NCBI GenBank assembly: GCA_003389325.1
Contig: QQVE01000053.1
Span: 124,001-188,000 of the forward strand
Reading direction: 5' to 3'
DNA: 64,000 nt
Origin: Planctomycetota bacterium
Lineage (GTDB): Bacteria > Planctomycetota > Planctomycetia > Pirellulales > PALSA-1355
This document shows, piece by piece, positions 12,356 through 20,445 of the stretch. Within the stretch, counting starts at the first letter, position 1, and every line of letters starts with the position of its first letter. The notes beneath the pieces are model-generated. The model was not told where the DNA came from and made no database searches. It saw only the letters and a program-made list of their open reading frames with translations. Position numbers and translations under genes: made by a program.

Positions 12356-12483
12356 GGCTCACTCCGTGAGCCGAAAGCAGAACGCCGGCCGGCGCTGCCG
12401 AAAAAAAACTCTCGCTTGGCGGGCACATTCATGTGCCGAGTCCTTTGTCATTCGTAGCGCTGCGACGGCTCACGGAGTGAGCC
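12356..12483. repeat. REP-like palindromes: two inverted copies of a 17-mer flanking a third hairpin
   Basis: GGCTCACTCCGTGAGCC at 12356-12372 and its reverse complement GGCTCACGGAGTGAGCC at 12467-12483 each form a 7-bp stem with a 3-base loop. GGCACATTCATGTGCC at 12422-12437 is a third palindrome between them. All lie in the 150-bp spacer between the MFS start and the end of the DMFase-like gene, which holds no gene. Probably extragenic palindromes that act as transcript ends or mRNA stabilisers. Confidence 0.6.
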
Positions 12484-12490
12484 TGCTACT

Positions 12491-14080
12491 TTACTGCACG
12501 AACCGCCGCAGGACGTTGGACGTGATTCGCGAGACAGCGGCATCGACCAGCAGGCTCGAGGACCAGCAGATCGAACCGGCCGAAAACACGGCGCCGCCGC
12601 TGTCGGTGGCAAAGTGCACCAGGTCCGCTCCGCCGTCGTCGGGGTTGAGGCCCTTGGCCAGGTGCTCGATGCCGGTCGGCGAACTGGCGGAGATCTTGTC
12701 CGTCTCGTGGCCGCTGGCTCCGCCGGGAATCCGCTCGTGCAGGCTCTGCTCGCCGAACGTGTCGCCGTTTTCCAGCCCCGTGCCGGCCAGGGCCCAGTGA
12801 TCGGCGGCCAGCACGCGGTACGGCGCCGCGGTCATCACCCCGGTCTCGGAATAGACGACGCCCAGCAGGTGGGCTTCCGACTCCACCCGCATGCCGAAGC
12901 GGCTCTCGTAGCGTTCGAGATTCGCTTGCAGCTTACGATTGTCGCCGTTGTGGTACACGACGGTGTCGGCATCGGGGAACGACACTTCGCAGTTGAGGCC
13001 GTTGCCGCCCAGATACACCAGCCGCCCGCCGCGCTCGAACACCCAGCGCTTCACGGCTTGGTACATTTCGCGCGACCAGTACTCGGGGTGCGGGCCCAGC
13101 ACCAGCACGCGATAGGCGTCCAGGTCGAGCGTGCCGTCGTGCAGTTGGGTCTCAGCGTAGAGGTCATAGTCGAACCCCTCGCGCTCCATCCAGCCGAGCA
13201 TCCGCCACTCGGTCGGAGCCACGTGGCAGGCCGCACGGCCTTCGATGGGCTCGGTGATCGCGGTCGGCTCGGGAATGTGGTTGATTGGCTCGGGACGGTC
13301 GAACGACAGCGGCAGGTACTCTTCGGCGTTCCACGTGCCGAATTGCGGGTCGTTGTATCGCAGCAGCTCCATGCGGGCGTTCACGGTCGGCAATCGCGGC
13401 ATGCGATCGGCGTGAATGTAGTTGCTGCGGCCACCGAAGTTGTTGTAGGCGTTCCAGGTGATGTTGGCGGCCAGAACGGCGATTTTCGCCGTGGGATGGG
13501 CCGGCGCGACAATCCAGGGGAAGGCGAAGAACCGGCCGCTGTCGGTGCGGGCGTGAAAGTAGTACAGGCCGCTCCGCTCGGGCGCGGCAACGTATTGATG
13601 GTGCTGCTTGCTGCCGTAGCCGACCTTGTTCCACTGGACGCCCGTTTGGGTGTAGTCGCCGTCGGGCGTGATCTGCATCGTGGCCAGCGGCCCGTGCTCG
13701 TCGAACCAGCCGATCTTGCGCACGAGCTCCTTCTGCCAGCCGTAGCGCCACAGCTCGAGCTTGTAGGGCTCGACCGAGTGGACGCGAAACTCCGAGCGCT
13801 CACCCGAGCGCACCCACTTGGGCCAGGCGTAGCCCAGCAGGCCGTCGGCCAGCAGGCGAAAGTGCACCGGTTCGTCGCCCAGCCGCACCTCGACCCGTTT
13901 GGCGCCGTAGCCGGGCTTTTGCAGGGTGACGCGGTAGGTGCCCGGGGCAACGTCGGCGTACAGCGCTCCGGTGGCGCGCGAGCGTGTTTCCACCGATCCG
14001 GCCGGGCCTTCGAGCTCGACTTGCACGTCGGGCAGGGCCACGTAGCGCTCGTCGCTGGTGTATCCGATCAATCGAGACAT
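12491..14080 (-). CDS. N,N-dimethylformamidase large-subunit-like protein with N-terminal PEGA-like domain
   Basis: 529 residues from the ATG at 14080. The central and C-terminal part matches the family known from the DMFase large subunit: WIVAPAHPTAKIAVLAAN, TWNAYNNFGGRSNY, VLGPHPEYWSREMY and RLVYLGGNGLNCEV. Residues about 1-55 form a separate small beta domain (ALYADVAPGTYRVTLQKPGY), like PEGA or carboxypeptidase-regulatory folds; this is not usual for DMFase. No signal peptide is visible, although the mature-like extension is typical of surface proteins. Many proteins annotated this way are not DMF hydrolases, so the reaction is uncertain. Confidence 0.75.
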   Translation of the reverse strand: MSRLIGYTSDERYVALPDVQVELEGPAGSVETRSRATGALYADVAPGTYRVTLQKPGYGAKRVEVRLGDEPVHFRLLADGLLGYAWPKWVRSGERSEFRVHSVEPYKLELWRYGWQKELVRKIGWFDEHGPLATMQITPDGDYTQTGVQWNKVGYGSKQHHQYVAAPERSGLYYFHARTDSGRFFAFPWIVAPAHPTAKIAVLAANITWNAYNNFGGRSNYIHADRMPRLPTVNARMELLRYNDPQFGTWNAEEYLPLSFDRPEPINHIPEPTAITEPIEGRAACHVAPTEWRMLGWMEREGFDYDLYAETQLHDGTLDLDAYRVLVLGPHPEYWSREMYQAVKRWVFERGGRLVYLGGNGLNCEVSFPDADTVVYHNGDNRKLQANLERYESRFGMRVESEAHLLGVVYSETGVMTAAPYRVLAADHWALAGTGLENGDTFGEQSLHERIPGGASGHETDKISASSPTGIEHLAKGLNPDDGGADLVHFATDSGGAVFSAGSICWSSSLLVDAAVSRITSNVLRRFVQ

Positions 14081-14259
14081 GGTGTTGGGGCGCGTGCGGG
14101 GTAAGGCGGTAGGGGAGGGTTCCCAGGGCGGTTCCAACGCGCCCGTTTTTCTACCAGCCGGCCGGGGCGAATGCCAAGCAAGTCGTGTTGGCCGGCCGGT
14201 CGTGGTACAACAGGGCATCCCTCCGCTTGCCATCCCGCCGACGATTTGTGGCCGATGCG

Positions 14260-15378
14260 ATGAAGATCACCCGCGTGGAAACCTACCCGGTCGAGATTCC
14301 GATCAAGCCCGAGCGGCGGATGATCAGCTCGCTGGGCGAACACCTCGTATCGCGTTACCTGCTGGTGCGGGTGCTGACCGACGCCGGCCTGGAAGGCGCC
14401 GGCGAAGCCACCGTGTCGGTGCGCTGGAGCGGCGAAACGGTGTGGGGCGCCCAAGCGCTCATCGATCGCGTGTTTGCGCCGCGGTTGGTGGGTATGGACC
14501 CCGAAGACGTTTCGGCGATCGACGCCATGCTGGACACCGTGGGCGCGCACAACTGGTTCGCCAAGAGCGCGATCGAGATGGCCTGCTGGGACATCAAGGG
14601 CAAAGCGGCCGGCAAGCCGGTGTACGACCTGCTCGGTGGAGCCGCGCGGCCGCTGGTCGCGCGCAGCCGCTACAGCATGGGCGCCTACGAGCCGGAGCAC
14701 GCGGCCGCGCGAGCGAAGGAACTGGTCGCGGCCGGGTTCACGACGATCAAGGTCAAGGTCGGACGCGGGGCCGAAGGCGACGTGGCTCGAGTGCGTGCGG
14801 TGCGCGAAGCCATCGGGCCGGCGATCGAGTTGACGATCGATGCCAACTGCGGCTGGGATGCCGAAACGGCGATTCGCTGCATCCGCGAGCTGGCCGACTG
14901 CCGGCTGGCGCTGGTGGAGCAGCCCACGCCCGACGGCGACTACGAGGCCCTGGCCCGGGTGCGGCGCGAGACGGGCGCGACGATCATGGCCGACGACATT
15001 TGCTTCAACCTGGTGCATGCCCAGGAGCTGGTGCGCGGCGACTGCTGCGACGTGATCAGCATCTATCCGGGCAAGCAGGGCGGCATTCGCAAGGCGAAAG
15101 AGATTGTCGAGTTTGCCGCCGAGCACGACGTGGCCTGCTCGATCGGCTCGAACCTCGAGCTCGACGTGGCCACCGCGGCCATGGCCCACCTGGTGGTGGC
15201 CTGCCCGAACATGCAGGTGGAGAACTACCCCGGCGACATGCTGGGGGCCGATTATCATGAGATCCGCGTGGCAAAGGAACCGATTGCCATCGACGGCCCG
15301 CTAACGACCATCACCGACCGGCCCGGGCTGGGCGTCGAGGTCGACTGGCAAACCGTCCAGAAGTGCCGCTGTGAATAG
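14260..15378 (+). CDS. Mandelate racemase / muconate lactonizing enzyme family protein (MLE subgroup)
   Basis: 372 residues from the ATG at 14260. Enolase-superfamily barrel enzyme that abstracts a proton next to a carboxylate with Mg2+. Catalytic residues are visible at K164 and K166 (KVK), metal ligands D194 (IDAN), E220 (VEQP) and D245 (ADD), and the opposite-face K272 (GKQGG). This KxK ... D-E-D-K arrangement is that of the MLE subgroup (muconate cycloisomerase, dipeptide epimerase, o-succinylbenzoate synthase). Substrate not assignable from sequence. It is divergent from the DMFase-like gene and is followed 39 bp later by an acetyltransferase gene. Confidence 0.88.
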   Translation: MKITRVETYPVEIPIKPERRMISSLGEHLVSRYLLVRVLTDAGLEGAGEATVSVRWSGETVWGAQALIDRVFAPRLVGMDPEDVSAIDAMLDTVGAHNWFAKSAIEMACWDIKGKAAGKPVYDLLGGAARPLVARSRYSMGAYEPEHAAARAKELVAAGFTTIKVKVGRGAEGDVARVRAVREAIGPAIELTIDANCGWDAETAIRCIRELADCRLALVEQPTPDGDYEALARVRRETGATIMADDICFNLVHAQELVRGDCCDVISIYPGKQGGIRKAKEIVEFAAEHDVACSIGSNLELDVATAAMAHLVVACPNMQVENYPGDMLGADYHEIRVAKEPIAIDGPLTTITDRPGLGVEVDWQTVQKCRCE

Positions 15379-15417
15379 AGCGCGAACTTTCGGGCCGCCG
15401 ATTGCGTCGTTGCTGCT

Positions 15418-15930
15418 ATGAGCGTCCCGGCACTGCAAACGGCCCGGCTGCGATTGCGGCCCTGCGACTTGGACGACGTCGACGTGTTGTTCGCGCTGTG
15501 GCGCGATCCCGACGTAAGGCGCTATCTGTGGGACGATCGCCAGATTTCGCGCGACGAAGCCCAGGACATGGTGCAACAGTTTCTCGATCGAGCCCAACGC
15601 GGCCTGGCCATCTGGATACTCGAGGCTGCTGACGACGGCAAGCTCGTTGGCTTTACTGCCATCAAGGAGATCGCCGGCACCCCGCACGTCGAGCTGTACT
15701 ACGGCCTGACGCCGGATTGCTGGGGGCGGGGCTACGCCACCGAGGCCTCGAGGGCTCTGCTCGAATACGGCTTCGAAGTGCTCGGGCTGCCGCGAATGTG
15801 GGCCCGCACTGACCCGCCCAACCGGGCTTCGATGCGTGTGGCCGAGCGGTTGGGAATGCGGCCGACCGAGGACCCGAGCGAGGCCTCGAACGTGACGTAC
15901 GTCATCGAGCGCGAGGACTTCTCGCCCTAG
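15418..15930 (+). CDS. GNAT acetyltransferase, RimJ/RimL type
   Basis: 170 residues. The opening LQTARLRLRPCDLDDVDVLF is typical of the RimJ/RimL branch. The acetyl-CoA motif is GLTPDCWGRGYATEA (Q/R-x-x-G-x-G/A), and N-terminal-acetyltransferase-like NRASMRVAERLGM follows. It would transfer acetyl from acetyl-CoA to an amine, either a protein N-terminus or a small molecule. No clear Shine-Dalgarno precedes the ATG. It converges on the DUF1501 gene. Confidence 0.87.
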   Translation: MSVPALQTARLRLRPCDLDDVDVLFALWRDPDVRRYLWDDRQISRDEAQDMVQQFLDRAQRGLAIWILEAADDGKLVGFTAIKEIAGTPHVELYYGLTPDCWGRGYATEASRALLEYGFEVLGLPRMWARTDPPNRASMRVAERLGMRPTEDPSEASNVTYVIEREDFSP

Positions 15931-15953
15931 CTCGCGTTACTGCGCGATTGCGG

Positions 15954-17390
15954 CTAGGCCAGCCACTCGTTTACCACGCGGCAGGGGCGGTTGTCGGTGA
16001 GCTTCTGATCCTGGCCGTTGTAGTGGAAGCTCAACTGCGTGTGGTCCATGCCGAACAAGTGCAGCAGGGTCGCCTGGTAGTCGTTGGGCGTCACGGGGTC
16101 GACCGCCGCGCGATGGCCGAACTCGTCGGTCTGGCCGTAGGTGATGCCGCCGCGAATGCCACCGCCGGCCAGCCACATGCTGTAACCCTGGCCGTTGTGG
16201 TCGCGGCCGCACTTGTCGCCCTCGCCCTCGGTGACCGGCAAGCGTCCGATTTCGCCGCCCCAATGGACGAGCGTCGTATCGAGCAGGCCGCGCTGTTTGA
16301 GATCGGTGACCAGCGCGGCGCTGGGCTTGTCGGTGCGGCGGCAGATGGCCGGCAGCGTCTCGCGGATGTTGTTGTGGTTGTCCCAGGGCTGACCGCCGAG
16401 AAACAACTGCACGAACCGCACGCCGCGTTCGACCAGCCGCCGGGCGATCAGACACCGCGTGCCGTATTCGGCCGTGGCATCGTCGTCGAGGCCGTACAGC
16501 TTGCGCGTTGCTTCACTTTCGCTCGAGATGTCGAGCGCCTCCTTGGCGGCCGATTGCATCCGCGCGGCCAACTCGTAGCTGACGATGCGGGCTTCCAGAT
16601 CGTTTTCGCCGGGGTGGCGCTCCAGGTGCATGCGGTTCAGGTCCGAGAGCAGTTCCAGATTCTGCTGCTGGCGCAGGCCCCGCAAGTGCTCGGGCGGATC
16701 GAGATTCAGAATCCGCGGCTCGGTCGGACGGACGACCGTTCCCTGGTACAAGGGCGGCAGCCAGCCGTTCGACCAGTTGCGCACGCCGTCGACCGGGTGT
16801 CCGCCGGGGTCGCTGAGCACGACGTAAGCGGGCAGGTCCTGGGTCTCGGATCCCAGGGCGTAAGTCATCCATGCGCCCAGCGACGGCCGGCCGGGCTGGG
16901 CCTTGCCGGTGTTCATGAACCAGATCGAGGGCTCGTGGCCGTTGATGTCGGTGTGCATCGAGCGAATGACCGCCACGTCGTCGACGATGCCCGCCAGGTG
17001 CGGCAGCAGCTCGGAGACCTCGGTGCCGCACTGGCCGTGCTTGGCGAACTTCCAGGGCGAGCCGAGCAGCTTCTTGCTGGCCCGATTCTTGAAGCTGTAG
17101 GTGATGTCGCCCTGGTAATCGGTGCCGTCGTGGCGGGTGAGCTCGGGCTTGGGGTCGAGCAGGTCGACGTGGCTCGGTCCGCCGTGCATGAACAGCGAGA
17201 TCATGGCCTGCGCCTTGGGCGGCGCGTGGGGCGGTTTGGCCGAGAGGTCGAAGGCCCGGCCAATACGCGGAATGTGGGGTGCGGCCAGCAACTGCTCGTC
17301 GCGCAGCAAGGCCGCCAGGGCCACGCTACCCATGCCCAGGGCGCTGGTGGCCAGAAACTCGCGGCGCGTACGGTAGTGCGGCGATTGCAT
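15954..17390 (-). CDS. DUF1501 sulfatase-like Tat-exported protein
   Basis: 478 residues. A Tat signal lies at the N-terminus (TRREFLATSALGMGSVALAAL). The DUF1501 core, an alkaline-phosphatase-like fold, shows MISLFMHGGPSHVDLLDPKP, the middle MHTDINGHEPSIWFMNTG, and GRDHNGQGYSMWLAGGG with EFGHRAA near the end. It starts 12 bp after the stop of the PSD1 gene and is surely co-transcribed with it. This pairing is a hallmark of planctomycetes, proposed in polysaccharide degradation, but no activity is established. Periplasmic. Confidence 0.9.
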   Translation of the reverse strand: MQSPHYRTRREFLATSALGMGSVALAALLRDEQLLAAPHIPRIGRAFDLSAKPPHAPPKAQAMISLFMHGGPSHVDLLDPKPELTRHDGTDYQGDITYSFKNRASKKLLGSPWKFAKHGQCGTEVSELLPHLAGIVDDVAVIRSMHTDINGHEPSIWFMNTGKAQPGRPSLGAWMTYALGSETQDLPAYVVLSDPGGHPVDGVRNWSNGWLPPLYQGTVVRPTEPRILNLDPPEHLRGLRQQQNLELLSDLNRMHLERHPGENDLEARIVSYELAARMQSAAKEALDISSESEATRKLYGLDDDATAEYGTRCLIARRLVERGVRFVQLFLGGQPWDNHNNIRETLPAICRRTDKPSAALVTDLKQRGLLDTTLVHWGGEIGRLPVTEGEGDKCGRDHNGQGYSMWLAGGGIRGGITYGQTDEFGHRAAVDPVTPNDYQATLLHLFGMDHTQLSFHYNGQDQKLTDNRPCRVVNEWLA

Positions 17391-17402
17391 CAGGGGTGAT
17401 CC

Positions 17403-20045
17403 TTATTCGACGTACAGAAACTCGTTCGTGCTGAGCAACACCTGGCACAAGTTCACCAGCGGATCGACTTTTTCCGGCGAGGCCGTTTCGGCCGCGGCAG
17501 GAGGTGCCGCGCCCGCGGCGGCTGGCGGCGCAGCGGGAGGGGCTACGCTGGTTTGCGCGGCCAGGAATGCCAGCGACCGCTTGAGCTCGTCAGGCTCGGG
17601 AGATCGCCCGAAGGCCAGTTGCCAGGCCGTTTGGACCTGCCGCGTGGGATCGCCGCCGGCCTCCTTGCGGATGCGGGTCGCGAAGTAGCCGGCCTGGTCG
17701 AGGATGAAGTCGCTGTTCATCAGCATCAGGGCCTGCGTGGCCACGGTCGACACGACGCGCCGCTCGCAGTTGGTTTCCATCACCGGCTGGTCGAAAGCGT
17801 GCAGCATGGCCAGCGGCTGACTGCGCCGCACCTGAACGTAGACGCTGCGGCGAAACGCCTCGTGCCCGACCGGCGAGTCGCTGCCCTCGGGCACGTCCGG
17901 CCCGACCACGATCTGGCCCACGGCGTCTTCCTTCACCGGCACGGGCGAGCCGAACTGCTTGAGATTCAAAACGCCGGTAGTGGCCAGGATGCGGTCGCGT
18001 ACGGCCTCGGCATCGAGCCGTTGCACCGGCATCCGCCAATACAGGCGGTTGTCGGCGTCGACCGCGGCCGCCTGCTCGTCGTAGGCGGACGCCTGGCGGT
18101 AGGCCGTCGAAGTCATGATCAGTTTGTGCAGCCGCTTGAGCTTCCAGCCGCCCTCGATGAAGTCGCGGGCGAGCCAATCGAGCAGTTCCGGGTGTGAGGG
18201 CGTTTCGCCCATCGCGCCGAAGTCGGCCGGCGTGTTGACCAGCCCGCGGCCAAAGTGCTTCATCCACACGCGATTGACCAGCACCCGGGCCGTGAGCGGA
18301 TTTCCCGGTCCGGTGAGCCAGTGCGCCAGCGCCAGACGGCGCCCGGTCGTCGGCAGCGCAGGGCTGTTGGCGGCGATGTCCACGACTGCGTCCGGAGGTG
18401 CGCAGACGGTCAACGTGCCCGGGGCGATCGACTGTTGCGGCTGCTCGTGATCGCCGCGGTGGAAGAGAAACGTCTCGGGCACTTGGCCCGGCACTTCGCT
18501 CATGACCGGAATGAAATCCTGGAAGGGCTTCTTGGCCGTGATCGCGTTGATGCGCTCGTCGAACTTCTTCAGCTCTTCGGCGGCCCCTGGGTTGTACTGA
18601 TAGAGCACGCCGGCCGAAATGTTGAGCTTGGGATTCAGCTCGACGAGTTTGTTCTGCTCGTCGGTGCGCTGGTCGGCGGCCGTATCGAAGGCTTCGCGCA
18701 GCCTGTCGCGCTGGTCCTCGGGGAACTTTTCGAGTTCCTTGGTGAACGCCTCGGCGATGAGCGCGGCTTGCCGGGCCTCGCGTTCGGCACGCACCTTGGC
18801 GGCCTCGGCGTCGACTTCGGCGGCTTTCGCCCGGTCGGCGTCGGTCCACATCGACACGAGCCGCGCGTCGGGGGTGCGCCAATGTTTCCAGTCGTAGGCC
18901 GGTTCGAAGACGGCCCGCAGGCGATAGTAGTCGGTCTGCGGGATGGGATCGTAGCGGTGGTCGTGGCACTGGGCGCAGCCGACGCTCAGGCCCAAGAGCG
19001 ACGTGCTGACGATCTTGATCGTGTCGGCCATCACCTGATTGGCGGCCAGGTCCTTGTCGATGCCGCCGGTGGCGGTGCCGTCGGCCGCCATCCGCAGAAA
19101 GCCCGTGGCCGAGAGCAGCTCGATTTTTTCGGGCGTGAGCTGGCTGAAGTTGCCGTCGGTCAGTTCGTCGCCGGCGAGCTGCTCGGTAATAAAGCGGTCG
19201 AAGGGTTTGTCGGCATTGAGCGAGCGAATGACGTAGTCGCGATACTTGTAAGCGAACGGACGCACGCGATCCTCGGACGTGTAGCCGTCGGAGTCGGCGT
19301 AGCCGGCCACGTCGAGCCAATAGCGCCCCCAGCGCTCGCCGTAGTGGGGCGAAGCCAGCAGGCGGTCGATGGCCAACTCGTAGGCCTGCGGATCGTCGTC
19401 GCTCAGAAAGGCCGCCAGCTCCTCGCGGCTGGGAGGCAGTCCGATCAGGTCGAAGTAGGCCCGCTTCAAGAGCACGGCCTTATCCGCCTCGGGCGAGAAC
19501 GAGAGCTCTTTCGCGCGCAGGGCCCGGGCCAGAAAGGCATCGATGGGCGTGCTCACCCGATCGCTGGCCGAGAAGCTCGGAATCGGCACGGCCGCGGGGA
19601 TCGGTTGAAAGGACCAGAAGGCGCGCTCTTCGGCCGTGATCTGCAGCCCCGGTTTCAGCGTTTCGGGCTCGTCGCGGGCCGTGGCGGCGCCTGCGTCGAT
19701 CCACTCGCCGATCAGCGCCACGTCTGCGGCGCTCAGTTTGTCTTGCGAGGGCGGCATCTCGCCGGCCGCCACGCGCTGGTAGAGCAGGCTCTCGTCGCGC
19801 TTGCCGGGCATGATGGCCGGTCCCGAATCGCCGCCATCGGCCATCAGCCGCCGCAGCCGAAGATCGAGCCCGCCTTCGGTTTCGTCTTCGCCGCCGTGGC
19901 AGTGGAAACAGTGCGCCTTGAGAATCGGTCGAATATGTTCCTCGAAGGTCAACGATGCTGCCGGCTCGTCGCCGCGGGCAACCGCTCCGACGATCGACAG
20001 CCCACACAAGAGTACCAGCCGCGCGAGGCGCTTCGTGCTTTTCAT
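17403..20045 (-). CDS. PSD1 family protein: cytochrome-c-like (PSCyt1), DUF1549 and DUF1553
   Basis: 880 residues with signal peptide (LARLVLLCGLSIVGAVARG). Domain order: PSCyt1 with haem motif CFHCH at 46-50; DUF1549 (YFDLIGLPPSREEL, HYGERWGRYWLDVAGYADSDGY, and a second GCAQCHDHRYDPI); a charged coiled-coil insertion of about 100 residues (KAAEVDAEAAKVRAERE); and DUF1553 (GRRLALAHWLTGPGNPLTAR, RVWMKHFGRGLV, STAYRQAS). A short Ala/Pro linker precedes the tail VNLCQVLLSTNEFLYVE. It is an exported, probably haem-bearing partner of the DUF1501 protein encoded just downstream. The leader before the ATG is an 18-bp duplication rather than a Shine-Dalgarno. Confidence 0.92.
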   Translation of the reverse strand: MKSTKRLARLVLLCGLSIVGAVARGDEPAASLTFEEHIRPILKAHCFHCHGGEDETEGGLDLRLRRLMADGGDSGPAIMPGKRDESLLYQRVAAGEMPPSQDKLSAADVALIGEWIDAGAATARDEPETLKPGLQITAEERAFWSFQPIPAAVPIPSFSASDRVSTPIDAFLARALRAKELSFSPEADKAVLLKRAYFDLIGLPPSREELAAFLSDDDPQAYELAIDRLLASPHYGERWGRYWLDVAGYADSDGYTSEDRVRPFAYKYRDYVIRSLNADKPFDRFITEQLAGDELTDGNFSQLTPEKIELLSATGFLRMAADGTATGGIDKDLAANQVMADTIKIVSTSLLGLSVGCAQCHDHRYDPIPQTDYYRLRAVFEPAYDWKHWRTPDARLVSMWTDADRAKAAEVDAEAAKVRAEREARQAALIAEAFTKELEKFPEDQRDRLREAFDTAADQRTDEQNKLVELNPKLNISAGVLYQYNPGAAEELKKFDERINAITAKKPFQDFIPVMSEVPGQVPETFLFHRGDHEQPQQSIAPGTLTVCAPPDAVVDIAANSPALPTTGRRLALAHWLTGPGNPLTARVLVNRVWMKHFGRGLVNTPADFGAMGETPSHPELLDWLARDFIEGGWKLKRLHKLIMTSTAYRQASAYDEQAAAVDADNRLYWRMPVQRLDAEAVRDRILATTGVLNLKQFGSPVPVKEDAVGQIVVGPDVPEGSDSPVGHEAFRRSVYVQVRRSQPLAMLHAFDQPVMETNCERRVVSTVATQALMLMNSDFILDQAGYFATRIRKEAGGDPTRQVQTAWQLAFGRSPEPDELKRSLAFLAAQTSVAPPAAPPAAAGAAPPAAAETASPEKVDPLVNLCQVLLSTNEFLYVE

Positions 20046-20046
20046 A

Positions 20047-20082
20047 GGCTCGGGCGGGTTCGGGGGCTCGGGCGGGTTCGGG
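20047..20082 (-). repeat. Perfect 18-bp tandem duplication abutting the PSD1 start codon
   Basis: Two exact copies of GGCTCGGGCGGGTTCGGG (+ strand) lie one base before the start codon at 20045, so the mRNA leader is C-rich and has no Shine-Dalgarno. Apart from this and a candidate promoter near 20340, the 400-bp spacer 20046-20445 shows nothing else. Confidence 0.7.
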
Positions 20083-20339
20083 TGCGAATCGTGGGCGGGA
20101 GGAACGGGGGCGTGCGATCTTCGCGGTAGGTGCCGCCCATTGTACCGCGCGAAGCGGCCGGAGCCATCCCGCGGGCGGGAGGTTCTTGCCGGGCCAGGCG
20201 TGCCCGAAGTGGGCGTAATGTTTCAGGGCGCGGCTGCCAGATGTCGCCTCGCGCTGCCGCGGCACGCGCACATTCTGCGTCGCGGGAAAAAACCGGTGGA
20301 AGTTCGGCGCGAAATGCTATGCCGTCGGCCCTTGGTTTT

Positions 20340-20368
20340 TTGCCCGTCCGGCCAGCAGCAGGTACGAT
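20340..20368 (+). promoter_or_regulatory. Candidate sigma-70-type promoter for the S41 protease gene
   Basis: TTGCCC (20340-20345), a 17-bp spacer and TACGAT (20363-20368) lie about 75 bp before the ATG at 20446. Each hexamer matches 4 of 6 consensus bases. Spacing is ideal; the rest of the evidence is weak. Confidence 0.35.
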
Positions 20369-20445
20369 AGAGACAGACCGCAAGTCACCGGCGGGAAACG
20401 GATGTCGTTCAACTTCGCCCCTGGGTCTCGAGAGGAACACTTCGC

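Noticed and set aside
12356..12483. Considered as a CRISPR fragment
   Set aside because: Only two copies, in inverted rather than direct orientation, with no spacer-length pattern and no cas genes.
18255..20129. Long + strand frame over the PSD1 gene
   Set aside because: It is the shadow of a well-recognised DUF1549/DUF1553 gene and has no start site or motif of its own.
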